Shown: positions 43,705 through 56,014, counted from the first letter of the stretch. The stretch: DNA of 64,000 bases from Methylotuvimicrobium sp018830325 (GCF_044788715.1 NZ_CP173170.1:4464001-4528000); one strand, 5' to 3'. The notes: generated by a model not told the origin, from the sequence alone. Numbers and translations: made by a program.

Positions 43705-45279
43705 CAAAATTTATGACCAATCTAGTACACTATCAATTATCCCATCCATATCCACGCCCCATCCAGCCTATCCTCAAGCCCTTAATCGCATACCCATCAC
43801 ACGCAAAAAAAATCTTTCTTTTAGATTTAATTTTGATTCAATTCAGATCATAAAACCGCAAATAATTGTTCGCTAACCACCCCGCAATTTATTGAAGTAA
43901 TACATTGAATTAAGTAACGAACATGAAATAATAATTTTGCAGTAATCGAGACTATGGCTCTTGCAGCCATTCAAGTCGGCTAAAAACGCAATAATGTAAA
44001 CTATGTAACAGTGAAGCCGTGCAATAAGTTAATTGTTTATCCCTAACACTAAAAAACAGATAACTTAGCCTCTCTTTTTTGAAATAATTGGAACTGAGAA
44101 AGGTGATAGACACATAATTCCATTAGGGTTTCCGGCCAGCCCCCCCCCCTGTGAGAGCCTGCTACCAGCACAGGGCAACCTATCCAAGAGCCAACCAAAA
44201 GCGCTTTAATTTAAAGTAACTGCTCCATCTCTTATTTGGTGGCGAGCCTTCGGATTCATTGTGAAGCCTTAAAATTTCGGATCACACTAATATCGGCTAT
44301 TAAGGCGATAATTTTTTAATGACAGCATGAAAGCAGGGAGGACTCCAACTTGGAATGAACAATAGGCAGTACCAAAGCCTCATACGGATGAAAGACGGAT
44401 ACAAACAGAGCGCCGAAGATGTTGTGAAATAACCGCCCCAAAAACCCCCATAACCAGAACGAAGCATGAATCCCGCTCTATCTTTCTTCCTGAAGCCGTC
44501 GAGACGAGCGGTAAGCAAAATCGCTTTAGCTCAAAAAGTGGGTCGGAGCAGAAAGATAGCTGCAAACTCTATTTTGATATGCATTTGTGTAAAACTTTTG
44601 TTCAACCAAGAGGTTAGCGAGAATTTTAAATATTTTCTTGAAACACCTTATTTTCCATGGTTAAGTTGTTGAATTTAAATTTAATAACTTCCGCGTTGAC
44701 TGCGGCAAAATATTCTGCAGATCGGCTCTACTATGCTAAAAGTAATTGAGGTAACAATATTTATATTCTGCTGGCCCTGGATTCGAACCGACATTTGCCA
44801 ATACTAATGCAGGATGCACATAATAGCTTTCGATTACCTCGATCTACTGTTTGGCGTCTATGAACGCCAAACTTTTCGCCCTCAATAATGAAAAGATTTT
44901 TCGGAATATGAAAGCGAGGAACCCTTAAATAGAGTGCGGCGACATAAATACCAACTTAATGTCTATACCTTATGCTTGTTCAAGGATTATCCTAGAAAAA
45001 GCATTTCACCATGAATAATAAATTTTAATTCAAAAACTTGTATTGAATGTTACTTAATTAACATTCAAAGCATTAAGCTCCGCCAAGGGGTCCTTGATGC
45101 TGAATTTCATGCGATGTCTATGAGGTCTTCAGGCACAGGTATACATTCATCTATTTCTGAACGAAACAACGACCACTCACTACTTCCGGACCCGGAAGCA
45201 CTTAACTATTCAAAATAGATTGTAGGGTACGCTACGCGTACCTAATGGATGCATCCTTTTGCAAAACCTTAGGGCAAAA
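43705..45279. other. 1.6-kb gene-poor region between pmoC and the rRNA operon
   Basis: No supported gene. ORFs of 60-75 codons around 44300-44672 overlap on both strands and lack ribosome-binding sites. A hairpin GTTTGGCGT-CTATGA-ACGCCAAAC (44849-44872) followed by TTTT is a credible plus-strand terminator without an obvious gene in front. A run of nine C at about 44143-44151 is notable. GGATTCGAACC (about 44779) resembles a tRNA T-arm but no tRNA folds. Confidence 0.45.
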
Positions 45280-45313
45280 AAAAGCCCGTGTTGAGTGATC
45301 AACACGGGCTTTT
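45280..45313 (-). terminator. Rho-independent terminator of the rRNA operon
   Basis: AAAAGCCCGTGTTGA-GTGA-TCAACACGGGCTTTT with a T-tract on the minus strand, 10 bp past the 5S 3' end. Confidence 0.92.
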
Positions 45314-45322
45314 GGGATAAGC

Positions 45323-45440
45323 GCCTGGCAATTCCCTACTTTCACATGGCAAAGTGCCACACTATCATCGGCGCTAAGCGGTTTCACTTCCGAGTTCGGG
45401 ATGGGATCGGGTGGGACACGCTCGCTATGGTCACCAGGCA
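45323..45440 (-). rRNA. rrf: 5S ribosomal RNA
   Basis: 118 nt with complementary ends GCCTGG and CCAGGC and the conserved internal segments CCGAACTCGGAAGTGAAAC and CGCCGATGATAGTGTGG. Last gene of the rRNA operon. Confidence 0.95.
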
Positions 45441-45721
45441 AACTGGTTACAGCAGGTTCAAGGTTTCAGCGTCCAGGTTAGAGGATTTTTTCTTTAACCC
45501 TAATTCGGCTTTGCTGTTGAGCCTACTCAAAACTCTTTAATTCAGGTGTTTTCAGTTTTATCGGGTTGTTGGTTTCTGTCGCTTAGCCTTTGGCCTTGCG
45601 CCTTTCACCTTGAACCTTTCTTTTTTCACCTGTTTTTTTGGAAATCTGTACACGTTTTTCGCTCTCTCGCTTTAGCGATTGTCGGCCTTAACACCGTCGG
45701 TGCAAACCGATTGGGTGTTAT
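45441..45721 (-). other. 23S-5S spacer
   Basis: Contains GGTGAAAGG heptamer-like repeats (about 45595-45625). No tRNA is found in it. Confidence 0.6.
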
Positions 45722-45856
45722 ATGGTCAAGCCTCACGGGCAATTAGTATCAGTTAGCTTCATACATTACTGCACTTCCACACCTGACCTATCAACCTGAT
45801 CGTCTCTCAGGGCCCTTCAGGGGACTCACGGTCCCAGTGAGATCTCATCTTGGGAG

Positions 45857-45892
<36 letters not shown>

Positions 45893-46009
45893 TCCGAACA
45901 TAGCTACCCGGCAATGCCATTGGCATGACAACCGGAACACCAGAGGTTCGTCCACTCCGGTCCTCTCGTACTAGGAGCAGCTTCCCTCAAATCTCAAACG
46001 CCCACGGCA

Positions 46010-46064
<55 letters not shown>

Positions 46065-46103
46065 ATGGCGAACAGCCATACCCTTAGGACCTGCTTCAGC
46101 CCT

Positions 46104-46136
<33 letters not shown>

Positions 46137-46165
46137 ACCGCCGTCGATATGAACTCTTGGGCGGT

Positions 46166-46221
<56 letters not shown>

Positions 46222-46342
46222 AGAACCACCGGATCACTAAGACCTACTTTCGTACCTGCTCGACTTGTCCGTCTCGCAGTCAAGCGTGCTTTTGCCTTTA
46301 CACTCATCGCATGATTTCCGACCATGCTGAGCACACCTTCGT

Positions 46343-46385
<43 letters not shown>

Positions 46386-46647
46386 ACCCACCAGACACTG
46401 TCCCCAATCCCGATAAGGGACCTAGGTTAGAACTTCAAACATACCAGGGTGGTATTTCAAGGTCGGCTCCACACCAACTGGCGTTGGTGCTTCACAGCCT
46501 CCCACCTATCCTACACAAATAGGTTCAAAGTCCAGTGTCAAGCTATAGTAAAGGTTCACGGGGTCTTTCCGTCTAGCCGCGGGTACACTGCATCTTCACA
46601 GCGATTTCAATTTCACTGAGTCTCGGGTGGAGACAGTGTGGCCATCG

Positions 46648-46741
<94 letters not shown>

Positions 46742-46774
46742 CAAGAGCTTCTCGTGAGATAACCCCATCAATTA

Positions 46775-46809
<35 letters not shown>

Positions 46810-47515
46810 GTCCTCTTTCGAGTTTGCAGAGTGCTATGTTTTTGCTAAACAGTCGCAGCCACCAGTTTAATGCTACCCTCTTCAGCTCCATCCGCAAGGG
46901 ACTTCACCTAACAAGGGCGTACCTTCTCCCGAAGTTACGGTACCATTTTGCCTAGTTCCTTCACCCGAGTTCTCTCAAGCGCCTTAGAATTCTCATCCCA
47001 CCCACCTGTGTCGGTTTAGGGTACGGCCGCAGGTAACCTGAAGCTTAGAGGTTTTTCTTGGAAGCAGGGCATCAATCACTTCGTCTCCCCTAAGGGATAC
47101 TCGTCGTCACGTCTCAGAATTATGGAACCGGATTTGCCTAATTCCACTCCCTACTCGCTTAAACTGCCTATTCCAACAGACAGCTGACCTAGCCTTCTCC
47201 GTCACCCCATCGCAGTTACCTCCGGTACAGGAATATTAACCTGTTTTCCATCGACTACGCCTTTCGGCCTCGCCTTAGGTGCCGACTAACCCTGCGTCGA
47301 TTAGCGTTGCGCAGGAAACCTTGGGTTTTCGGCGTGGGGGTTTTTCACCCCCATTATCGTTACTCATGTCAGCATTCGCACTTCTGATACCTCCAGCCGA
47401 CTTCTCAATCGACCTTCGCAGGCGTACAGAACGCTCCTCTACCACCTTACTTACGTAAGATCCGTAGCTTCGGTACTATGCTTAGCCCCGGTGAATCTTC
47501 CGCGCAAGCCGACTC

Positions 47516-47580
<65 letters not shown>

Positions 47581-48072
47581 GGCCTTCTCACATCGTTTCC
47601 CACTGAGCATAGATTTGGGGACCTTAGCTGACGGTCTGGGCTGTTTCCCTTTTCACGACGGACCTTATCACCCGCCGTGTGTCTCCCGTGCTCGCACTTG
47701 TTGGTATTCGGAGTTTGCATCGGGTTGGTAAGTCGAGATGACCCCCTAGCCGAAACAGTGCTCTACCCCCAACAGTGATACACGAGGCGCTACCTAAATA
47801 GCTTTCGAGGAGAACCAGCTATCTCCGGGCTTGATTAGCCTTTCACTCCGATCCACAACTCATCCGAATCCTTTTCAACGGATCCCGGTTCGGTCCTCCA
47901 GTTGGTATTACCCAACCTTCAACCTGGTCATGGATAGATCGCCCGGTTTCGGGTCTAATCCCAGCGACTATGACGCCCTATTCAGACTCGCTTTCGCTAC
48001 GCCTCCCCTAGTCGGTTAAGCTTGCCACTGAGATTAAGTCGCTGACCCATTATACAAAAGGTACGCAGTCAT

Positions 48073-48369
48073 CCCGCCCCTAAATTACTCTAAGGTGGGT
48101 TTGATTCGGTCCATTAATTTACGCTTTGCACTGCCGTGATGCTTGATACGATATTCTCGCTGCCTCGCTCCACTTAATGTTAAAAACGCTTCGTAATAAA
48201 CCACTCGCCACTGATTGCTTTTAGTTGCTATATTTTTACCTGCATTATGCGAGTTAATTCGCTCTTTCAGGTTACTCGTGCAGCCAAAGTAAAACTTTTC
48301 TTTATCTTCAATTGCTTGTAAGACATAAAAGTAATGCATTTGTTTTTCCTAAAGTAATTTAGGGGCGGG
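48073..48369 (-). other. 23S rRNA helix-25 intervening sequence
   Basis: Bounded by inverted arms: 48073-48095 (CCCGCCCCTAAATTACTC) and 48348-48369 (GTAATTTAGGGGCGGG), pairing over about 22 bp with one or two mismatches. Helix 25 is a known site of bacterial 23S insertions. Flanking 23S sequence (GTACGCAGTC and CTACTGCTTGTACGC) is intact. The loop is filled by a GIY-YIG ORF on the rRNA sense strand. Confidence 0.9.
48085..48339 (-). CDS. GIY-YIG nuclease encoded inside the 23S intervening sequence
   Basis: 84 residues, a minimal single-domain GIY-YIG protein. Key residues are in place: Tyr5 in the first motif (HYFYVLQ), Tyr17-Phe-Gly in the second (KFYFGCT), Arg27 (LKERINSHN), His31 and Glu62 (RQREYRIK). 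AGGA lies 8 nt before the ATG and overlaps the end of the 5' stem arm; the TAA stop lies within the 3' stem arm. The ORF is in the same sense as the rRNA, so its message would be the rRNA precursor or the excised insert. DNA cleavage and homing are possible roles from family knowledge. Confidence 0.9.
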   Translation of the reverse strand: MHYFYVLQAIEDKEKFYFGCTSNLKERINSHNAGKNIATKSNQWRVVYYEAFLTLSGARQREYRIKHHGSAKRKLMDRIKPTLE

Positions 48370-48900
48370 ACTCCTACTGCTTGTACGCATACGGTTTCAG
48401 GTTCTATTTCACTCCGATCTCCTCGGTTCTTTTCGCCTTTCCCTCACGGTACTGGTTCACTATCGGTCGATAAGGAGTATTTAGCCTTGGAGGATGGTCC
48501 CCCCATGTTCAGACAAGGTTTCACGTGCCCCGTCCTACTCGTTTTCATCCAGCTCCAGTTTTCGTGTACTGGGCTATCACCGTCTATGGCTGCTCTTTCC
48601 AGGGCATTCCACTAACTGGGGCTGGACTTAAGGGCTGGTCCCCGTTCGCTCGCCGCTACTAAGGGAATCTCGGTTGATTTCTTTTCCTCCGGGTACTTAG
48701 ATGTTTCAGTTCCCCGGGTTCGCCTCCTTAAGCTATGTATTCACTTAAGGATAATCAGGTTGTCCTGATTGGGTTGCCCCATTCGGAAATCCGCGGATCA
48801 AAGTTAGTTTGCAAACTCCCCGCGGCTTATCGCATGCTACTACGTCCTTCTTCGCCTCTTATCGCCTAGGCATCCACCGTATGCGCTTATTCACTTGACC

Positions 48901-49263
48901 ATATAACCCCAATCAGTCTGACCGCTCTCGCACTACCTTTCGGCATGCTAAATTCGGCTCAGAACGCTGGCGTTATCTGTCAGCTGACATTTTCGCTTTC
49001 TGCTTGAGAACTCATTCACTTCACGTCCGGTTCGTTTTCGCTTTCCTTCCGCCTTCGCCTTGCGGCGCTAACGTTGTTAAGCTTGACTTTACCGGCTGTG
49101 TCGGTGAATTTGTTTTTCGTGTACCTTCTCGGTTTAAATTGCTTTAAACGCTGAAGTTACAGTGTACAGATTTCCAAGTTGTTAAAGAGCTATTACTGAC
49201 GTTGTTTCCGTCACCAATGCTATACAGTCTTGCTAGGCCTTCGCCGTTAAAACTGTATAGCAT
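48901..49263 (-). other. Spacer between tRNA-Ala and 23S
   Basis: Contains a boxA-like AGCTCTTTAACAAC (about 49180-49193) and the processing-stem strand upstream of the 23S 5' end. No gene. Confidence 0.6.
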
Positions 49264-49339
49264 TGGTGGAGCCAGGGAGGATCGAACTCCCGACCTCCTG
49301 CGTGCAAGGCAGGCGCTCTCCCAGCTGAGCTATGGCCCC
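49264..49339 (-). tRNA. tRNA-Ala (TGC)
   Basis: 76 nt including an encoded CCA. Acceptor GGGGCCA pairs with TGGCTCC; anticodon loop CTTGCACG; T-arm GGGAGTTCGATCCTCCC. Standard spacer tRNA. Confidence 0.97.
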
Positions 49340-49410
49340 TTTGGGGTTCGTGCAAACTAAACACTGCTAGCTTGACGGGTGGTCCTTCCGCTTCTAGGCT
49401 TGCGCCGCGT

Positions 49411-49487
<77 letters not shown>

Positions 49488-49554
49488 AGGCTCGTGACGT
49501 CTTCGATCAAAATAATTTGTTGTGGGTACTTATGACGAACGCTTGCTGTCTTTG

Positions 49555-51089
<1,535 letters not shown>

Positions 51090-51243
51090 AATATGGTTTG
51101 TGACTAAATAAGATCAGTCACCAATCTTGGCTCGACTAAGAATTAAACGTAAACTGCTTGAATTAACGTGTTGTTCTTGCGTCGAATAGCTTTAACCGCT
51201 AAGCTATTCGCCACAAGCACCCACACAAATTATTTTGATCTGC

Positions 51244-51257
51244 TTGTTAAAGAGCTG
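51244..51257 (-). promoter_or_regulatory. boxA antitermination element of the rRNA leader
   Basis: AGCTCTTTAACAAG on the minus strand, between promoter and 16S. The same element recurs in the 16S-23S spacer near 49180. Confidence 0.75.
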
Positions 51258-51287
51258 GAAGAACTTTCTCTCCCGTTGAGCCCGCCT

Positions 51288-51315
51288 ATTATACAGAGGC
51301 TAAACTCAATGTCAA
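51288..51315 (-). promoter_or_regulatory. rRNA operon promoter
   Basis: Perfect TTGACA (51310-51315) and TATAAT (51288-51293) with a 16-bp spacer, followed by a GC-rich discriminator AGGCGGGC, the form that makes rRNA promoters sensitive to ppGpp. Confidence 0.85.
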
Positions 51316-51372
51316 ACTTTATTTTCAAGACTTATTTAATCGATATACTAAATAAACCCTAAACTCTTTCCT

Positions 51373-51448
<76 letters not shown>

Positions 51449-51467
51449 GCACCGTGAAAGAGCGCGT

Positions 51468-51496
51468 ATTAAACAGGATTCTTAATTTTGAGTCAA
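51468..51496 (-). promoter_or_regulatory. tRNA-Phe promoter
   Basis: TTGACT (51491-51496), 17-bp spacer, TTTAAT (51468-51473), then ACGCGCTC discriminator. Confidence 0.75.
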
Positions 51497-51692
51497 GCTT
51501 GTTTTGATCTTTTTTCTGCAGCGACTGATTTATCCATTTAAATCAAACTGATGGCTTTTGAAAAAATTCCGAAGCAAACCCCATCGTATACACTCGTCTG
51601 TGCACACGGGAATTCATTAGCGAATATTGACAATAGAGACAAACCACAACTACTTCACCTAACCCGTTTTTTGCTCTTATAAAACATCTTGC

Positions 51693-51917
51693 TATACCTT
51701 TCTTACTTAAAATTTCGGTGATGCTTAAGGAGGCTCCGGAGTGCCTGGCAAAGGCCTTGCCCGCATGGGTGCTGGCATAGAGCTTACATGGATGCATTCA
51801 CCCAGAACCTAAATTCCATAGCCCATTGGACATGATTAATAGCCTTAGATCATTTAGGGCTGGGTTCACGACGTCCTTTGACGGGCCCGGTGCCGAATTT
51901 TGAACTACGATGGGCAT
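51693..51917. mobile_element. MITE-like element, family A copy 4
   Basis: Ends TATACCTTTCTTACTTAAAA and TTTTGAACTACGATGGGCAT, the most diverged clear copy. It carries the nested ACCCAGAACCTAAATT...hairpin at the same internal site as the copy at 25842. It occupies much of the 750-bp spacer between tRNA-Phe and hslV; the rest of that spacer shows no gene. Confidence 0.7.
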
Positions 51918-52198
51918 CCTTCTTAGATGGAGCCAAGCAACATCGCCTCAAATGCCGAGCAATACTTAACAGGGACAATCCATTTATACTTTATTATATG
52001 AATATCCAATTTTTAGCGCTTAAATCAAACCCACAGGAACTCAATTAATTTATACTTTTGGGTTGCGTCTATTGAAATTTCAATCGTGCAACCCATATTC
52101 TGTATTATATTCATGCCAACAATTCAGATTCTTTTCCTTATACGGGATAAGACAGGTAGAATTGCCATACTAACTCATTATTGAACCGGGAATTAGAA

Positions 52199-52756
52199 GT
52201 GAACTTCAGAGGAACAACCATTCTTTCCGTCCGACGCGGAGATAAAGTGGTCATTGGCGGTGACGGCCAGGTCACGCTTGGCAACACTGTTATGAAAGGC
52301 AACGCACGTAAAGTTCGGCGTTTATATCACGATAAAGTGATCGCTGGCTTCGCCGGCGCTACGGCCGATGCATTTACCTTGTTTGAGCATTTTGAAGGCA
52401 AGCTGGAAAAACATCGCGGCAATTTAACTCGCGCAGCCGTTGAAATGGCTAAAGATTGGCGCACCGATCGTGCTTTACGCAAGCTTGAGGCTTTGCTTAC
52501 AATTGCGGACGCAAAATCCTCTTTGATCATATCAGGAACCGGAGACGTTATTGAGCCGGAACACGAACTCATAGCCATCGGCTCCGGAGGACCTTATGCA
52601 CAATCAGCAGCCCGGGCTCTGTTAGAAAATACTCAACTTAGCGCGCGTGAAATCGTTGAACGCTCGCTAAATATCGCTGCAGACATATGCATTTATACAA
52701 ACCATAACCTGCGCATTGAAGAACTCGACGCTGAACCCAAAGAGCCGACCGAATGA
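52199..52756 (+). CDS. hslV: HslV, peptidase subunit of the HslVU protease
   Basis: 185 residues from a GTG preceded by GGGA; a TTG 18 bp earlier is the alternative. The threonine-protease nucleophile follows a short propeptide (NFRG-TTILSVRR), with GDGQVTLGNTVMKGN and the conserved C-terminal part CIYTNHN. It forms the dodecameric peptidase core. It overlaps hslU by 4 bp (ATGA). Confidence 0.95.
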   Translation: MNFRGTTILSVRRGDKVVIGGDGQVTLGNTVMKGNARKVRRLYHDKVIAGFAGATADAFTLFEHFEGKLEKHRGNLTRAAVEMAKDWRTDRALRKLEALLTIADAKSSLIISGTGDVIEPEHELIAIGSGGPYAQSAARALLENTQLSAREIVERSLNIAADICIYTNHNLRIEELDAEPKEPTE

Positions 52757-54078
52757 GCCAAATGACACCAAGAGAAATCGTCCACGAACTGGATAAACAC
52801 ATCATAGGACAAGCTAACGCCAAACGAGCTGTCGCAATCGCGTTACGTAATCGCTGGCGACGCAGTCTCGTTAGCGGGATTCTACGCGATGAAATCACCC
52901 CAAAAAACATCTTGATGATTGGCCCCACCGGCGTCGGCAAAACCGAAATTGCCAGACGCTTAGCCAAACTAGCGAACGCGCCATTCATTAAAATTGAAGC
53001 TACTAAATTTACCGAAGTGGGCTATGTCGGCCGCGACGTTGAATCGATCATTCGCGATCTCGTCGATACTGCGGTAAAAATGACCCGCCAAGAAGAGATG
53101 GACAAGGTTCAAAACAGGGCGGCCGATGCCGCTGAAGAATCAGTACTCGACATCTTGCTACCTAGCGCCAGCGGTGGCATGCTTTCCGAAACCGAGTCGT
53201 CCACGCGTCAAAAGATGCGCAAAAAACTACGCGAAGGCGAATTAGACGATAAGGAAGTTGAAATCGATGTCCGAGTTGCCCCGCTCGGCGTTGAAATCAT
53301 GGCTCCCCCCGGCATGGAAGAAATGACGAGTCAATTACAAGGGATGTTTCAAAATCTCAGTAGCAGCCGAAAAAGTACTCGTAAAATGAAAATCAAGGAT
53401 GCTTTGAAAGTACTGCAAGAAGAAGAAGCCGCCAAACTAGTCAACGAAGAAGATATCAAGCTACGCGCCGTTGAATCCGTGGAACAAAACGGCATCGTGT
53501 TCTTAGACGAAATCGATAAAATTTGCAAGCGATCCGAAATGGGTAGCGGTGGCGGTGAGGTTTCCCGAGAAGGCGTTCAACGCGACTTGTTACCACTGGT
53601 TGAAGGCAGTACGGTCAGCACCAAATATGGCACAATCAAAACCGATCATATTTTGTTCATTGCCTCAGGCGCCTTTCATTTGACCAAACCATCGGATCTC
53701 ATTCCAGAATTGCAGGGCCGTTTTCCTATTCGAGTTGAACTCGATGCCCTAACCGCCGATGACTTTGTGCGTATTCTGACAGAACCGGACGCCTCATTGA
53801 CTGAGCAATACCAAGCTTTATTAGCTACCGAAGGAGTATTGCTGAACTTTTCTCAAGAGGGCATTCAACGCATTGCCGAATTAGGCTGGCAAGTCAATGA
53901 AACAACGGAAAACATTGGCGCAAGAAGGCTGCATACCCTATTAGAGCGGTTACTGGAGGAAATATCCTTTAACGCACCTGACCTAAATGAACAATCGATT
54001 ACAATTGACGCAGGCTACGTCGATGCCCATCTTGCCGAGTTAGCTCAGGATGAAGACTTAAGCCGATACATACTATAG
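52753..54078 (+). CDS. hslU: HslU, ATPase subunit of the HslVU protease
   Basis: 441-residue AAA+ unfoldase. N-terminal TPREIVHELDKHIIGQ, Walker A GPTGVGKT, the long intermediate domain (about 110-235), Walker B IVFLDEIDKI, sensor ELQGRFPIRVEL, and the C-terminal Leu (SRYIL) that docks into HslV. Coupled to hslV by ATGA. Confidence 0.97.
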   Translation: MSQMTPREIVHELDKHIIGQANAKRAVAIALRNRWRRSLVSGILRDEITPKNILMIGPTGVGKTEIARRLAKLANAPFIKIEATKFTEVGYVGRDVESIIRDLVDTAVKMTRQEEMDKVQNRAADAAEESVLDILLPSASGGMLSETESSTRQKMRKKLREGELDDKEVEIDVRVAPLGVEIMAPPGMEEMTSQLQGMFQNLSSSRKSTRKMKIKDALKVLQEEEAAKLVNEEDIKLRAVESVEQNGIVFLDEIDKICKRSEMGSGGGEVSREGVQRDLLPLVEGSTVSTKYGTIKTDHILFIASGAFHLTKPSDLIPELQGRFPIRVELDALTADDFVRILTEPDASLTEQYQALLATEGVLLNFSQEGIQRIAELGWQVNETTENIGARRLHTLLERLLEEISFNAPDLNEQSITIDAGYVDAHLAELAQDEDLSRYIL

Positions 54079-54094
54079 GCGGGGCCGTAAACTT

Positions 54095-54472
54095 ATGCGC
54101 CTGACCGTACAAGAAATCGACACAACACCGACCGAAATCAAGTTACATCAGAATTCACGAATTTTGGAAATTAGTTTCGATGACGGACACACATTTTCTT
54201 TGCCTTATGAATATCTTCGCGTATACACGCCTTCGGCAGAAGCGATAGGTCATGGACCCGGCCAGGAGATATTACAAATAGGCAAAGAAAACGTCACCAT
54301 CAACGAACTTAAACAGGTCGGCAATTACGCAATAACCCCGGTTTTTAGCGACGGTCATAAAACGGGCATTTACACTTGGCCATTACTTTATAAATTAGGC
54401 TTGGAATACAAGGAGCTATGGGCTGCGTACTTGGATAAACTGGAAGCGACTGGACAACCACGTCATCAGTAA
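54095..54472 (+). CDS. DUF971 domain protein
   Basis: 125 residues of the DUF971 family, the domain also found at the N terminus of gamma-butyrobetaine hydroxylase (ISFDDGHTFSLPYEYLRVYTP; GHKTGIYTWPLL). It commonly sits between hslU and ubiE in Gammaproteobacteria, as here. Role unclear; an Fe-S-related function has been suggested for the domain. Confidence 0.88.
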   Translation: MRLTVQEIDTTPTEIKLHQNSRILEISFDDGHTFSLPYEYLRVYTPSAEAIGHGPGQEILQIGKENVTINELKQVGNYAITPVFSDGHKTGIYTWPLLYKLGLEYKELWAAYLDKLEATGQPRHQ

Positions 54473-54624
54473 CCCAAAGTCTCCCTCCGATATTATGCGA
54501 GCATTCTCGATGCCGAGACGGTTATGTGGCTTAAGATTTTGCCGCCTTAAGCCCTTGTCTTCGGACCAACAACCTTGCTTTCGACTAAATTCGATCACTG
54601 ATTAGCGCCTAACCGGAAAAAAAC

Positions 54625-55374
54625 ATGACTAACGAAAACACAACACATTTCGGCTTCAAACAAGTCGCTAAGGAAGAAAAAGTTCAAATGGTCCGGAGTG
54701 TCTTCGACTCCGTAGCCGGCAAATACGATATCATGAATGATTTAATGTCGTTCGGCATTCATCGCATTTGGAAACGCATCGCAGTACAACTCAGCAATGT
54801 CCGTAGCGGCGAAAGTGTACTTGACCTAGCCGGCGGCACCGGCGACCTAACAATGCTCTTCGAAAAACGCGTCGGCAAAAAAGGGCAAGTCGTCCTTGCA
54901 GACATCAACGCAGAAATGCTGCGTAATGGTCGCGATCGCCTGATTGACCACGGCATCATCGGCAATATTCGCTTCGCCCAGGTCAATGCGGAATGCCTAC
55001 CTTTCGAGGACAACTCTTTCGACTGCGTTTGTATCGGCTTCGGGTTGCGCAATGTTACCGACAAAGACGCTGCATTAAGATCGATGTTTCGCGTGTTAAA
55101 GCCGGGCGGAAGGGTCATCGTGCTGGAGTTTTCCCACCCGACCGACAAATTGACCGAAAAGGTTTACGACTTTTATTCATTCAACTTGATGCCTAAAATC
55201 GGAAAGTTCGTCGCAAAGGACGAAGAGAGCTACCGGTATTTAGCCGAATCGATCCGCATGCATCCGAAACAAGACGACCTCAAAAAAATGATGGAAAACG
55301 CAGGACTTGAACGCTGTGAATATTTTAATTTAACGCAAGGCATCGTGGCAGTACATAGAGGCTATAAAATCTAA
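54625..55374 (+). CDS. ubiE: Ubiquinone/menaquinone C-methyltransferase
   Basis: 249 residues. SAM motif LDLAGGTGDLT, with the UbiE signatures YDIMNDLMSFGIHRIWK and RVLKPGGRVIVLEFS. It methylates the quinone ring in ubiquinone synthesis. First of the ubiE-ubiJ-ubiB group. Confidence 0.97.
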   Translation: MTNENTTHFGFKQVAKEEKVQMVRSVFDSVAGKYDIMNDLMSFGIHRIWKRIAVQLSNVRSGESVLDLAGGTGDLTMLFEKRVGKKGQVVLADINAEMLRNGRDRLIDHGIIGNIRFAQVNAECLPFEDNSFDCVCIGFGLRNVTDKDAALRSMFRVLKPGGRVIVLEFSHPTDKLTEKVYDFYSFNLMPKIGKFVAKDEESYRYLAESIRMHPKQDDLKKMMENAGLERCEYFNLTQGIVAVHRGYKI

Positions 55375-55405
55375 TAATGCCGCCCCATTTACCGACGATT
55401 CACTC

Positions 55406-56014
55406 ATGACCTTAAAACCCCTACTGCTTAGCGTTTTCGAAACCGCCTTGAATCGCTTCGTCGCACTTGACCGCGATGCCGGTTATTTATTGGCCCCGTT
55501 AACCGGCAAAGTGATCCGCATTACCATCCGGCCGTTCAATGAAACCCTCTATCTTTGTCCTTCGGAAACCGTTATTCAAGTCTTAGATGACTACCCTGCC
55601 CCGGCCGATACTTTATTGACCGGCACGGCACTAGCATTCGGCGCAAAAGGCTTGGGAAACACATTATTCAACGACTCAATCGAAATCAGCGGCGATAGTG
55701 AAGTCGGGCATGCATTCATTAGCCTTTTCGAAAAAATAGATATCGACCTCGAAGAACCACTATCGCGTTATACCGGTGATATCATCGCACATCGCATAGG
55801 TAACTTTTTTCGTACCGGCCAACGCAGGACCGGCGAATTGCTCGAAAGCTTCCGGCTCAACCTAACGGAATTTCTTCAGGAGGAAGTTCGAGACTTGCCC
55901 GCAAAACCAGAGGCCGATATTTTCTACCGTAAAACCGGCGACCTGAAAACCGATCTCAACCGATTACAAAACCGTCTCGAAAATCTTGAGATTACCTACA
56001 CCACGCAGCCTTAA
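55406..56014 (+). CDS. ubiJ: Ubiquinone biosynthesis accessory factor UbiJ
   Basis: 202 residues with an N-terminal SCP2 lipid-binding domain (LAPLTGKVIRITIRPFNETL; DTLLTGTALAFGAKG) and a C-terminal coiled coil. It is the lipid-binding scaffold of the Ubi complex. The position between ubiE and ubiB is diagnostic. Confidence 0.92.
   Translation: MTLKPLLLSVFETALNRFVALDRDAGYLLAPLTGKVIRITIRPFNETLYLCPSETVIQVLDDYPAPADTLLTGTALAFGAKGLGNTLFNDSIEISGDSEVGHAFISLFEKIDIDLEEPLSRYTGDIIAHRIGNFFRTGQRRTGELLESFRLNLTEFLQEEVRDLPAKPEADIFYRKTGDLKTDLNRLQNRLENLEITYTTQP

Noticed and set aside
44300..44672. Overlapping 60-73-codon ORFs on both strands upstream of pmoC
   Set aside because: No ribosome-binding sites, no family and mutually overlapping.
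44764..44800. tRNA-like T-arm (GGATTCGAACC on the plus strand)
   Set aside because: The T-stem does not pair fully and no acceptor, D-arm or anticodon arm can be built around it.
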